Positions 47,962 through 60,015 of a stretch of 64,000 nucleotides of DNA are shown in pieces (position 1 is the stretch's first letter; every line of letters starts with the position of its first letter). The notes under the pieces are model-generated. The model made no database searches, was not told the DNA's origin, and saw only the letters and a program-made list of their open reading frames with translations. This stretch comes from Clusia tigrina (lineage: Eukaryota; Arthropoda; Insecta; Diptera; Clusiidae). The stretch covers positions 13,390,807-13,454,806 of the forward strand of contig OV050032.1 of the NCBI GenBank assembly GCA_920105625.2, written 5' to 3'. A program made the position numbers and the translations under genes.

Positions 47962-48043
47962 TTTAGTGTGTAGTCCGCACTTGTATGTGTGGACTACACA
48001 CTGTGTGTAGTTCGAACTTCTATGTGTGGACTACACACTAAAG
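47962..48043. repeat. inverted repeat with internal 38-bp tandem
   Basis: TTTAGTGTGTAGTCC at the left is the exact reverse complement of GGACTACACACTAAA at the right end. Between them lie two near copies of a unit holding ATGTGTGGACTACACACT, itself partly palindromic. The block could fold into a long hairpin or cruciform. Confidence 0.85.
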
Positions 48044-48788
48044 CAGCACAAGGACACTGCAAATACTGAAATATTTGCGCTACTCTACAATTGGTACCAT
48101 CCGCTCACTGCACTCATCACATTAGAAAAGCGCTCATTATCGCTCCATGCATCTCTGCTACTGCAAATCATGGCAAATAATTTGAAATACCTTTTCACTT
48201 TTGTGTAACACTGAACAGCAAAGCAGGCTCTGCAATGAAGCTTTTACATTAACTAAATTAATGCAGGATGTGTTCCTGCTCAAAGAACCCCATTAGTGGC
48301 CATGCCACCAGCAACGTTTCATTTGATGCAATTTAATATATATCCTTTCTAACGAGACGCATTTAGCACACCAAGCGGCGCCCGCGGGGGTTGCCCGGCA
48401 ATAAGAGATAACACGTTACGTTGCTCTAGAGCACACAAAGCGGCATTCCACAGATAGGGCTTCAATTATCAGGAGGTAGGCGCAGTGCAGCGGAGTAGCA
48501 TCTACAACTGTGCAGTAGGGGGGAAATCTGGATCCGCAAAACAATCCGTTGGGTCCTAATGAGTCCTAATCCTACTTTCCTGCAGTGCCGACGAGAGTAG
48601 TTGGGGAAATTTCCAGTGCCAAGATCGATCAATTATTTCCTCTCAGCTAATACACGCGTATATTTTTAATTTTGTGGAATTGACATGCGATCTGTCGTCA
48701 AAGCGGTGCCGAGGACATATTTCAGGAGAGTGGCGAAACTTTTTCAGCTTGCTACAAAGTGCAAAAATCAACTCCAAATCGCCCATTC
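48044..48788. other. unique sequence, no gene recognised
   Basis: No gene, RNA or element recognised. Confidence 0.4.
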
Positions 48789-48976
48789 GACCCATTAAGG
48801 CAGGAATCACCTCCAAACCGCGTGTGATTTCGATCCATTATGGCAGGAATCACTTCCAAACCGCGTGTAATTTCGACCCATTAAGGCAGGAATCACCTCC
48901 AAACCGCGTGTAATTTCGACCCATTAAGGCAGGAATCACCTCCAAACTGCATGTAATTTCGACCCATTAAGGCAGA
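48789..48976. repeat. 43-bp tandem repeat, four copies plus a partial
   Basis: Units start at 48789, 48832, 48875, 48918 and 48961 (partial). Landmarks are GACCCATTAAGGCAGGAATC and CTCCAAACCGCGTGTAATTT. Copies differ at only one to five positions, so the expansion is recent. Confidence 0.95.
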
Positions 48977-51747
48977 AATGCTGTTGTCCTAAAGACGGAT
49001 GGTACATTTCTGCTTTCCGGTACACTCATCACAGGAAGGTCCAAAATTGTGGTTCACTGATCAGGCAAAGGTTTTCAAGTCACTCAAATTTCCAACAAAC
49101 GAATTGAGAAAGTCCAAGAAGTAATCGTGGCTGGGCAGAGCCCCTCAGATACCATTTTAGAAACACAGTGAAATCGACTGTGACCGACTCTCTGAACGGG
49201 TGGATGGACCACCAGTACAGCTTTGAACACTGCTCTGGTGTCCAGCAGCACTCGTGAGCCCTATCGTGAAATTGAGCAAAGTGCTTGACCTTAACCAAAG
49301 TTTGGAGGAAAACTACTTTCTTTTGGCTGAGCCGGCCCCAGAGGCAGCTGCGGCAATCTCGTCCGAAAGCCACCCAGCCAGGATTGCGCAATAATTTCGT
49401 TTCCGCAGCTATTCAAGTGACGTTTATTGGCAATTTTCGCTGTTATTGCCAGCAAAGCGACTGGTGGCATTTATTCGGAGCTTTTTGTTTGGCATTTTGC
49501 CGCCGTACTCGTGTTACGGAAACTGCTTTTGTGAGAGCATTATTAAACTGCAAATATTGAAAACGGCGCCCACTCGCAGCGAGCGGAGGCTGACTGGGAA
49601 GGACTCGTACGAGGGCTGCGCACGATGACGCTGCTTTTCGTTTCGATTATTAAGTTATTCTCAATTTGCCACATTTTGCGAAACTGCATGCAAATGGTGC
49701 ATGCTGCTCGGTGCACGCTGCAGGTTGCACGTTGAACGCCGCAAGGCTCTATGTAAACCCTGGCCTCATGCACTGTGAAGATGGGCGATTAAGGTGTAGA
49801 TGCAGCTCCTTGTGCCACGCCGGCCAAATTGGATTTCTTTGCTCTTCGTTTTGCCCTTATATTTTAATACAAAATGCGCACTGAGGCATTAAGGAGCAGG
49901 AAACTTTCCGGTCGCTCACTCGTTTCCCCGTTGGCTCGACGGCTGCTTCGTTGTAATTCTGCTCGCTGCATTTGTTTCTGTTGCAGCAGGGATTGGACGA
50001 ACGAGCTCAGCAGCAGCACGCAGCACAAAGGAAAGAAACACGTAGCGACGAGTCACACAAATTGGATTTAGTTTTCGAGCTGATGCCATGGAAATTGCAT
50101 CAGACCCACCCGCTCTCCAGCCGGCCAAATGCAAAGTGATTTTCATTTTGTGTGAGGCTTTTTATAGGTTTGGTAATTGAAAAAATGTGCGCAGCTCCTT
50201 CTCTGAAATATTCTCACGCCAGCTCCGCTGTTTGGCGGCACCACTCTGCCGGCGCTGTATTAATTTGGGCAGAAACCGCGCTGCGACTGTGCCGAAGTGC
50301 CAACCAGCGGTATGCGGTGTTCGACGTGCCTGCACCCACGCGCTGGCCCGGCAGCTCAATTAAAAGCCGTGCGCGGAAGTGCGCTTTTAAGTGCTGCATT
50401 AATTATGTCCTTGCTGCCGATTATTGTGCATGTGCAGCCGCATGCGAGGCTGATAGTGTGAGTCAACCTTGCGACCCTGCGACGTGTGCAACATGGGCCC
50501 GCAATGCGTGCATTATGCGTGCCGGCGGTTCGCTGCCACTAATAGCAATGGGCATAACTGGAAGGTCGCAGGCACTCGTCGCCCGCGAGTGCTTTATTTA
50601 CGGACGACTCGGTGCGATGCACACGACAAGTGTGCGTCTGTGGCGCATGAGTACAAATATTGCCTCACATGGGGATGTGCGCCCTTGCGAGCCTAAATGG
50701 GAAATTATTCAAAATTAATTATAAATCTTGCGCACTCAACGGAACCCATTTGGGGTAAGTTGCATCACATTCAGGAGCAAATGAAAACGAAAAGGGGGGG
50801 CTTCCCAGCGGGAAAATTATTCTGCAAGGACTCGGTGCGATGTCCCCCAAGATCATGTGGCGCTTGTGAGCGATTCGGCAAACTTTACTTTTAGTAGAGC
50901 TGAAATTAGTGGAAATGGGGATGAAAACCGCGACCAAGCTGGCAACGTGAAGAGCAGACTACACATTTGGAGTACGAGGCATAATTGTGGAAGCCATGAA
51001 TGATCTTAGGGCATACTCGTGGTAAATTGGTCAGATTTATCCCACAATTGAAAGGATAACTGACAGAACATCGCAGCGAGCTTAGAACACAAGATACTAT
51101 TCAAGACTTCTTGGAAACTTCAGTGTAAGTGGCTCACAACTTGATGCCTGGACTCAAAAACAGAAATGCCACTCTTGAAGAAGCCAGCAAACTGGAAAAC
51201 ATCCTCCTGACACTATTATATATAGGATATATTTACCTAAAATAACCAGGAATATTCTTTCCAGAATATTTCAGAAGTGGTGATCTAACTTCTTCGTATA
51301 GACACCCTCACCAAATGACTGCTGGAATGCTGAACGTTCCCAGTCCACATGGCGTACATGCACACTCTTCAACTGGTAACTGAGGGTGGTAATCTAACGA
51401 TATATTGAAAAAATTCCTTGAATAGCATAGAACTGACCAAAGCAAGTCTTTTGATGGCCACTCTTTCTTAAGTTGAGAATAAAGTCAATGTGAAAATTGG
51501 ATTCTGAATTGAACTCATCAGCAAAGAGATCGACCGTACCAAAAGCTGAGTTTGCAAAGTCAACATGGAAGAACATGAAACCGCGGAATAATTGATCGGA
51601 TATTTGGAATACAATGCCAGAATGAAATAGAATCATGGGAAAATGCACTTTTCGGTTTCGTCAGAGAAACAGAAAACATACTAGGCAGAATCTCTGTAAG
51701 ATTCCCTTTGTACTCCCGCATGATGTTGACATGCCTACATGCCTTAG
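48977..51747. other. unique sequence, one ambiguous 188-codon frame, no gene called
   Basis: The plus frame 50152-50718 is open for 188 codons, but its first ATG is at about 50185. It is rich in Ala, Cys and Arg, has no domain I know, and overlaps typical AATTAAT-rich fly noncoding patches. Rest unassigned. Confidence 0.4.
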
Positions 51748-52217
51748 CTAGGTAGGTAGGTAAGGCGGCCGCCCGAAGGCCGCACTTAGGCCAACATTGA
51801 CCCTTTGTGATATCGCATGACACATCAGGTTCCATCCCTTGCAAAGGTTCAGCCATTTGGAGAGTTTAGTGAAGCAGTTGATGGAGCTTATCATTTTATT
51901 TGAGATATCTCCCAAAGAGTCCAGAAAGTAGTCGCCTAGGAAAGTGCGCCTCCTCCTGGACAGCGCTGGACACGTGCACAACAGGTGAGCAATGGACCCT
52001 GCCTCCTCCTAGTCCATGTCACTCCTGCAGAAGTCGTTAGAGGCAATCCCCAGCCTACAGCCGTGTGTGCCTAGAGTCCAGTGTCCCTTTAGGACGCTAA
52101 TCACGGAATCTATGCCTTGTCTATTTATAGCCACTAGGTCCTTAGAGCGCTTGACAGCGCCTACATGCCTTGCAACCACTAGAAATAAACTCGAGTCACA
52201 CAATGATGCATACACAT
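51748..52217 (-). mobile_element. LINE-G copy 1: Cys-His knuckle and C-terminus, minus strand
   Basis: On the minus strand the frame from 52215 to 51748 is open except for one TAG (52011-52009). It reads SVISVLKGHWTLGTHGCRLG, then CRSDMD, the stop, EEAGSIAHLLCTCPALSRRR, then a C-terminus with ISSINCFTKLSKWL. This is the ORF2 tail of a LINE: a helix ending LKGHWTLG, then the knuckle with its second Cys replaced by Asp. The 3' UTR contains GGGTCAATGTTGGCCTAAGT and CGGGCGGCCGCC and ends in ACCTACCTACC at about 51750. A 3' UTR fragment recurs at 56893-56950. Confidence 0.88.
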
Positions 52218-54879
52218 GAGCTCAATACTATGAGCACCCCTACAAGGAGCTCATTCTGAGAAGCCAAAAATGTCGTTGCTAGGTTTCGCGTCATTTCCGA
52301 TTGGGTGCTGGCGACTAAGTGCGATTAAGGGAAGGGTGCTTCATAGTTTCTGGGCGGTGCTACTTAGTTTGGTGCGTACCACTCGAATAGCATACAATAC
52401 GTCCTTATAGTCCTATAGTCCTTCACTGACACAACAGCGAGTATGTTTGTTGTTTTATTCAAGTAATTTTTTGAAAGACCAAGTAATGCAGAACGAACTT
52501 TCTTCCAAATAAGAGGCAACCAGCAGAGTACCCCTTTATCATACTCCTTTTGTCGTTTAGATTTCTTGCAAAGCATCAACATAATCGCTCGAATAAAGCA
52601 AGGAATAGATATGCTCCAACATTAGACTCCACTTTACTTGTGCCCAAATGAACCGCACTCCCATTTAGTGTAGCACATTAAGACAAGAGCAAAAAGTCAT
52701 ATCATCCTTTCATTTGCTCAGTTAAAATCTATTAACCACATTTGAGATGCCTCATAAAAAGCGATAGCATCGTTTATTTTGGTTTATCAGACACCAGCAC
52801 CAGCACCAGCACCACTGCCACTGCCACTGCCACAGCCTGTGCCACCAGGGCGCTACAGCCGCCACCATACAGATCCCAGTGAACAGTTGACGCAGCCACC
52901 CACACTGCTTCGAGATGCTTGTGCACAATTTTTAGACAATTTGCAGTAGCTGAGTAGCTGGCCTGCTATCCCATCTCTCTCTCGCACATACACCCATACA
53001 CACATACTCACACACGGCCATGTATGCAGTCGTGCCTGTGTGCTTTTGCGGGTGAGTCTGTGTGTGTGTGTTTGAACGCACACACATTTTTATAATATTT
53101 TTTTACAGTAATAAAGCTGGAATTTGCTTATCACTCGCCTCCTTGAACAATGTTAAAATCAAATAGGGCGGGTTCTGGAGTGCCCACCCCTCGCCATTTG
53201 GCTTCTTGGGACGACAGTAACAATATACATTTTAAAAGTGTGTGCAATTAAGTCGAGTAACATTAACCAAAATGATTTTATTCTCATATTTATACACAAC
53301 GGCGGCCAGGATCATAGGGAAGTTGGGTGGGCAAGAAGCCTCCGAACTTATCCAATCTTTTAATGTGCTGCCCTTAGTGCAACACTCTGGGAATGTTTAA
53401 AAGGAGAACGCAAATAGGAACCATTGTCATTACCAGCGTACCAGTGAAGACCTGAATTTTTCAATTCTGCCTCAAGAGCCTGTCAAAGCAAGAACTATGT
53501 CTGTGAAATGCGATCTCTTTTCATCGAAGCACCAACCTTTTTGGGAGACAATTGTTTCGCTCCCAAGGTAGAACTGCAGATCGACCTTCACGGGGTCTCA
53601 GGTAATGCTCTTGTTCTATTAGATTTATTAATTATTATTGTTTTTGTTATTGTTGGAAACATTTACGAGATGAGTAATAAAAGCACTGACAACTTCCTCA
53701 ATGGAGCTGCCACAACGAAGGTAATGCAAGAAGGGCGAAGGTCGCGAGGCTAATAATAACACTAAGGGGTTAATTTTGTGACATATTTAAGCATGGCACA
53801 CACTTCACATGCATACAAATACACACACACACACGCACACAGACACAACACACACACACGCACACACACACACAACACACAACACACCAACACACATAAC
53901 ACACACACACACACACACATCTAAGCAGAAACCCAGCAAAAAATCGGATTTTTCAGGGCGAAACTTGGCTTCCTCCTCTTACTGATTACCCAGAGCCAGT
54001 CAATCTTTTCCTCCACATTACTTCGCAGTTTAGGAGTTAGGCAAAGCAGAATTCAAATGGGTTGCGTTCGTGACTACAGTGGGATGTACGAGTATATGTG
54101 GAAGTAACACCTTCCATAGACGACCAGGTAAGCAGCTTCTCGCATCTCAATTAATCCACTTTTCTGCTGGGAAGCCACGCAGTCAGTTGAGCCTGGAAAC
54201 GCCGTGTAAGCAAGCGTAAGCACGCATAACTGGGGCAGCATTTCAATCAAGCGTTTAATGAAGCACAAAGCTTTGAGCAGCTCGTGAAGAATTTTATGTC
54301 CTTACTGTTTATATTTTTATGATCTCATACTACGGACTGGTATGTTAGCCACCGCAGCGGAGGACATGCCTTCTAGGTGTGCGTGTGCTAGTGTGCACGC
54401 AATTATATAACACAAGCCACTCCTGTGGCTGTGTAACGAGGGCACACTCTCCATGAACGCGCCATAAAATAAAAGATAGATGCACTGCACAAACGTGTAT
54501 TATGTGCTTGTCTTTCATTGTCCAGATAAACACTCAGTGCCGCACACAATCCACTAAACATCTAACATAAAAGAGTACAAGAACGTTAGGTGCACTCAGA
54601 GAAATTGCCAGGCATTAAATTTTGATGCCTTACATCAACTCATATCCACCAAGTAAGAAAGCAGTCCTTCCAGTCATTTTCGAGTTTCAAATATTTACAA
54701 ATATGAGCTTGGATTCAGTTGTGATTTGAATGCTTCTTTATGCAAATAGTGTACAAAGGTTAAACCGTTGTGGAGCCGTTGAAGTCAACTGATATCAATT
54801 CAGTTCATTGCAGTTCTTCGAAAAGATGACAGTCGTAAGGAACACCCACTTTAATGGAATATACTCGTGTGCGCTGTTT
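52218..54879. other. unique sequence with CA-rich arrays, no gene recognised
   Basis: (ACCAGC)n/(CACTGC)n occupies about 52793-52835. A long interrupted (CA)n array lies at 53817-53922. Unique, motif-free sequence elsewhere. Confidence 0.45.
53817..53922. repeat. interrupted (CA)n microsatellite, about 105 bp
   Basis: CACACA runs broken by CGCACA, CAACACA and CATAACA. Confidence 0.95.
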
Positions 54880-55370
54880 TCTGACTTCAAATGATTTCAT
54901 ATACTGCATATAATTTGATTGGCTTCCAATGAATCACATTCAGATAATAGTTCAATTGTCTTCAAATGATTTCATATATTGCCTTGACTGAGTATAATTT
55001 GATTGGCTTCCAATGAATCTCGTGAATGCATTCAGTTCAAATGGTTCGATTGACTTCCAGTGATTTCATATATTGCCTTGGCTGCATATGATTGGAGTGG
55101 CTTCCAATGAATCTCGTGAATGCATTCAGTTCAAATCGTTCGATTGTCTTCACATGATTCGATTAACTTCAAATTCATTCAGGCAATAACTTCAGATATT
55201 TTCATTGACTTGAAATGATTGTACGAATGCAGTCACTCTAATTCACCATCAAAATAATTGCATGTATGCAGTCACTTCAAGTAATTCGATTGGCTTCAAA
55301 TGATTTCATGAATAGATTCACTTCAAATAACTTACCTGACTTAAGAAGATCCCACAATTGCCTTGAATTT
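54880..55370. repeat. degenerate tandem repeat of about 90-100 bp
   Basis: Phrases TGATTTCATATATTGCCTTG, TTTGATTGGCTTCCAATGAA and TCGTGAATGCATTCAGTTCA recur in the same order at least three times, most clearly at 54960-55140, then decay to shorter TTCAAATGATT units. Noncoding. Confidence 0.85.
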
Positions 55371-56892
55371 AGATTATTTTATTACCTTGATTATACTTCT
55401 GTCTCCGTACACTCCCAATTATTTTCCTAAAAACGTACACTCCCAATTATTTTTCCTACAAACAAAGCCAGGCTGTTCCAATTTGCATATCACTCAATGT
55501 TTGGGGTCATGGAATGAATTTTAAGTGCCTTTACGTTTGGACTAATGCAATTATTTGTTAAGAAAACAAAAAGCAACACTGCAGAGCCGAAATCCTAGCA
55601 CCTTTCACAACTGTGATGATGTTACTTTGTGAGCAAAAATGGAACTGGGTTAGCAGTGTCAACACAGCTAACTACCACATTAGGAGGGCAACCTACCTTG
55701 GGGAAAGGTGATTGTGGTCACTCTCATGGGCAACCCTGATGCTTTAATGCGGCTGCAGTATATAAAGTTGCCGCATTTATGGAAAATTCACATTCAATAA
55801 AACCAAATAAAACGAAATATGTTCGAATGCTTGAAATGAGAGCTCCTGCCTCAGATGGTAGCATGGCGCCGCACAATGACACACTTCCATATTCCAATTT
55901 GTGGTTGTTATTGAGCTCTCACAAATGCAAAACGCAAATCATGCAATAAATAAACAAGCGCCTGCCGCATGAGCACTGCAAAAATAACATCACCAAAACA
56001 AGACACCAGCACGCACAGGCTCTGCGGCCCCGTATGTGGCAGTTTAAATGCCAGTGGATGCCATCAATCAGTGCTATTGCACCACCATACGAGTACAACT
56101 AATGTCATTGTGAGTGAAATCGAATTCTGAACAACAAATAATAATGACAAAGTTCCATGGCAAACAGCCACAGGACGAAGGCGATGATGATGATGACGAG
56201 TGTCAAATCAGTGCTTCAGTCTGCCAGCACGACACTCAATTTGCATTCAACAATAACAACAACAACTGAGAGCGGACTAAAATATTTGGCATATACAATA
56301 TTTGCATATTCCTGCCTAGGCGCTTGCTTTGCCTTTGTTTATGGGTAACAAAGCTAATTACAGGCAACGCAAACAACACAAACATTATATTAAAATTCGA
56401 ACAACACCACTGTTGTTGCTGCTGTGTTACCCATGTAAAGAATTGGGAAAGATTTGAATCAGTATATGTCGAGAGCATCACGAATGCCCAAAGGACTGGC
56501 TTAAAAAATTATGACAGAATTGCACGAATAATCCAGTCATCCTCTCAATGGTTCTACTGATGACACGTGCTGGTAAAAATTCACTCAGTTCCAAGTACGA
56601 GTCCTTCCTCCCAGACTCAGTCTACAAATGAGCACAAACGGCCGCAACTGTGTGAAGGTGTTGGCGGAGAACACTTTCTCCACAGTTCCTCTGTTTGGAG
56701 CATCGGTACCGCATGTTTCATAGATCCCTCCTGCATGGCCTCCCTATAGCCTCATCTTATATATAAGAATTGAGAACTTATTGATCCGCCTTAAGTCCCC
56801 TACCCTATTTTTCAAGTCCTCAGCAGAGTTGTGTTCAAGACTGCATTCCATTCAGTTCCGCTGGTAAAAGGATGGGAATATTTAGCTAATGA
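55371..56892. other. unique sequence, no gene recognised
   Basis: ACAACAACAAC and TGTTGTTGCTGCTG patches near 56250 and 56410. Open frames under 82 codons without motifs. Confidence 0.45.
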
Positions 56893-56950
56893 GTTAGGTA
56901 AGGCAGTCGCCCGAAGGACGCAGCTAGGCCAACATTGACCCTTTGTGATT
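56893..56950 (-). mobile_element. LINE-G 3' UTR fragment
   Basis: Contains TAGGTAAGGC, GTCGCCCGAAGGACGC and TAGGCCAACATTGACCCTTT, matching 51762-51815 closely. The match stops after TTTGTGAT; no coding part remains. Confidence 0.85.
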
Positions 56951-58109
56951 ATGAGATACTCAGCCAGGAAAAGAGAGAATTTGAAATTGTTCCTCTTCCG
57001 GTATTAAGCATGCTTTCTATATCAAGTTGTAAACCCCAAAATCTACATGAGAGGGGTTTTAAGTCAAGAAAAGGACTACCAAAGCACTCTCCCCAATAGT
57101 TCGGCTGAAAACGATTCCGACCTTTCTCATTGAATTTTCGTACCTACCTTGATCATGCTAGGAAAAATCTCCTCTATCGTAGATTTGAAATTAATTTTAA
57201 TCTGGTAGTGAACTTCTATACTGGAAAATTCCAATCGTCACTGAATTGCTTTGAAAGTTTAAATGAACTAACAAAGCAGACTGAGGTTCCACTTTGCTGG
57301 GTCTTTTTCGTCTACTTCTTCATGATGCCATAATATTCGTATATACGAGTATAAAGAGATATCATGACAACCTGAGAAAGTAGACAATCAAGCAAAAAGA
57401 ACAGCTAAGGAGAAACTTATCAAAGCAAGTGTTAGAAGCAACCAATATCGATGTGGTTGAGGCGAACCGATGTGTACTGGAGCAACTAAGAGGAACTAGT
57501 GCTCATCCCTCAGCAGAGTTCTTTGCCCAAAGGAAGTCGGAGTCTTAAGGTTAACAGTCACAATCCACAATGTGCCAGTTTCATGAAGCAGTTCGCAGTG
57601 AATAGCAATGACACTCTGCGGCTTGAACTGGCGTAAACAGTCCGTTGGAAAGAGACTGTAAGTACTCTTTAGTCTTTAGTTTCCTGAATTCATGAATGGG
57701 TTATAACAAAGAAAAGCAATGGCAGCAAAAATGAACAAAATATGAACAAAAATATATTCGTATGCAGAATGGCAAATTTCACAAGCTGGTGGCATGAGTA
57801 TCAAACCGGCGTACTTGGGTTGACTCAGCTCCCAAACCGTTGATTTATTTACTTCAATTATTATATAAGCCTCGTATGAGCAGAATGATTCAGCCAAAGA
57901 TTTATGACAATTTGATATCTCGCAACGAAATCCAATCGACTATGGGAACCTTCACTTAATTGTCATAAGAAAATTCTCGTAAAGCCGATTAAAGCAAAGA
58001 CGGTCAGGAGGAAGGAAATACACTCGTAAATCTCAACAGTTTCAGTATACAGCAGTGGTGGATTGCTCTGCCAACGCAGCACAACTCTGCGTAGCTATCG
58101 AAGCCAAAG
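56951..58109. other. unique sequence, no gene recognised
   Basis: No gene, RNA or element recognised. Confidence 0.4.
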
Positions 58110-58225
58110 TGCTTAGGGACTGAGGAGCTGAGGAGCTGAGGAGTTGAAGAGTTGAGGAGCAGAGGAGCTGAGGAGCTGAGGAGCTGAGGAGGAGAGGAGT
58201 TGAGGAGCAGAGGAGTTGAAAAGTT
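58110..58225. repeat. 9-bp-based minisatellite (GAGGAGCTG)n
   Basis: About twelve units of GAGGAGCTG and variants (GAGTTGAAG, GAGCAGAG). Antisense frames read repeated SSAPQLL. Low-complexity, not taken as coding. Confidence 0.9.
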
Positions 58226-58993
58226 GAGGAGCTGCGCATGCCACAAACCGCAAAATTGATTTGATGGAAACAAACAAATTACTATGAAAACAGAAATCGT
58301 TGCCAGGCGAATATCTCCATTCAAAGAACGAAAAAGTCAGCATGTCGAATGTCCACAGGAATCAGAGAGTCTGAGTGTGTGTGTGTGTGTGTATGCGTTG
58401 CTTCGACTCCCTGCAATGCAAACTGTGCGGCGGTGATTTGGTATGACAATTTATGAGGCTGCTTATTGAGTTACGGGAGCATAGGAAACGGACACTTGCT
58501 GTGGGACAGCAGAAAATCACCGCATACGAGTATGCTTGGTTGCTACATTTCCTCAACTGCAGTTGGCGAAGTGAGTGAGAAGATGTGGCGGGGTGTTCGG
58601 CTCTTTTAACTTGCCTTTTGCGAGCTGACTAAGCAAGACGATGAGGTGTGCTTCTGCCCAATTCCCAATTTAAATGTTGACAGTGCATACTTTTTGAGCC
58701 GAAACTGAATACTCAATTGCAGGAGGAACTCAAAACTCAAAACTGAAAACTAAGACCTCAGAATGAAAGCGAATCTTCCGCTTAAAAATGAAACGATTTC
58801 ATTTAACTACCTTGTGTACCACTTCCTAAGCGAGCTAATAGGCATCTGCGCCCTTCTGTCCAGGGATTGAATGCGGCATTTCAAGCACCATGGGCACTGT
58901 CAAGGTTGGCGGGTTCTTCCAGTTTTGTTGCTGCTACCAAAAGTGCAATCGTGACTAGTTGTACCTGGACCGGTTATGGGGCGGTAGGGGGCT
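58226..58993. other. unique sequence, short (GT)n, no gene recognised
   Basis: (GT)n at about 58374-58392. No gene recognised. Confidence 0.4.
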
Positions 58994-59189
58994 GGGTATA
59001 CCACAGCACATACACCGATCAATTCTGGGCATACCACAGCACATACACCGATCAATTCTGGGCATACCACAGCACATACACCGATCAATTCTGGGCATAC
59101 CACAGCACATACACCGATCAATTCTGGGCATACCACAGCACATACACCGATCAATTCTGGGCATACCACAGCACATACACCGATAAGCG
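58994..59189. repeat. 33-bp tandem repeat, six near-identical copies
   Basis: The unit is CATACCACAGCACATACACC then GATCAATTCTGGG. Copies are virtually identical, so expansion is recent. At 33 bp (11 codons) and lacking stops in several frames, it opens two frames on each strand (75-110 codons); no motif outside the repeat supports coding. Confidence 0.95.
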
Positions 59190-60015
59190 GCCCAGATAGC
59201 CACACATGTGTGGAATAATACTAACACAAGATATGCTCAATACTCAACTTGCCAGCTCAATGGAAATATAGGAATATGGTTTTACTACGATCTCTGAGAA
59301 CTACATGCGGCATTACTGTGCATTTATGGAAGTTCCTACAAGCATTCATAGCAAATTTCCTAAGTCCCTTTGACGTGGATACTACTCCTAATAGCACATT
59401 TCGCTACCTGACCAGTTAAAGGCTATGACCAAGTGAGAGCGGGAAAGTGTGCACAAATGTTACCACGGCTGCCCCAGAAAGTCGAATGTAAATCCGCTGA
59501 AGTGGACAAGTGATCATTTATTGCGTAGACGAACAATGCCACTCAGATCAGAGATTATAGTCCTTTGCGAGTCGTAAAGTACTTTCTAAGACTTTATCTC
59601 CATTAAGCAATATTTTGACAAAGTGTTTCCATGTACCCCAGAGGGGATTATTGAGAGCCCACTTTACTGAAGTAGCATTTAAGTGACGAAGAAGAGGGTA
59701 TTCTAAAGGCATATCCACTCTTGACCATTTCCATAATGCGAGCGATCCACGCCATCATACAAGTGTCCTGTACCGATACCTGAACACTATCTACCTCCTT
59801 ATGAAACTACTCTTCTACAAACGGAATAAATGGATCGCAGTAGCCCTCGAAATCCAATACGAAAGCAATTCCGAGCAAAAGTTTTCCAATTTCATTTTTA
59901 GTTTAGCTCGCATTTTTTTGCTACAAAATTTAAAAAAAAGTATTCCAGAAGTCTTCTGGCAGCCAATATATTAGTTTATTAGTTGAATACACGGGATATC
60001 CTGTTCGCGACCAAC
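59190..60015. other. unique sequence upstream of the 60.0-kb gene
   Basis: AT-rich toward the gene (TTTAAAAAAAAG at 59930). CAATATATTAG at about 59965 is the only TATA-like stretch near the ATG. No upstream exon seen. Confidence 0.4.

Noticed and set aside
48789..48976. CRISPR-like direct repeats
   Set aside because: Whole 43-bp units repeat, spacers included; this is a minisatellite.
52853..53083. Possible exon in a CA-rich region
   Set aside because: Simple-sequence translation with no splice-consistent neighbours.
58900..59227. Cys/Gly-rich repeat frame like a keratin-associated or conotoxin-like peptide
   Set aside because: It is produced by a 33-bp tandem repeat open on both strands, with no signal peptide or unique coding end.
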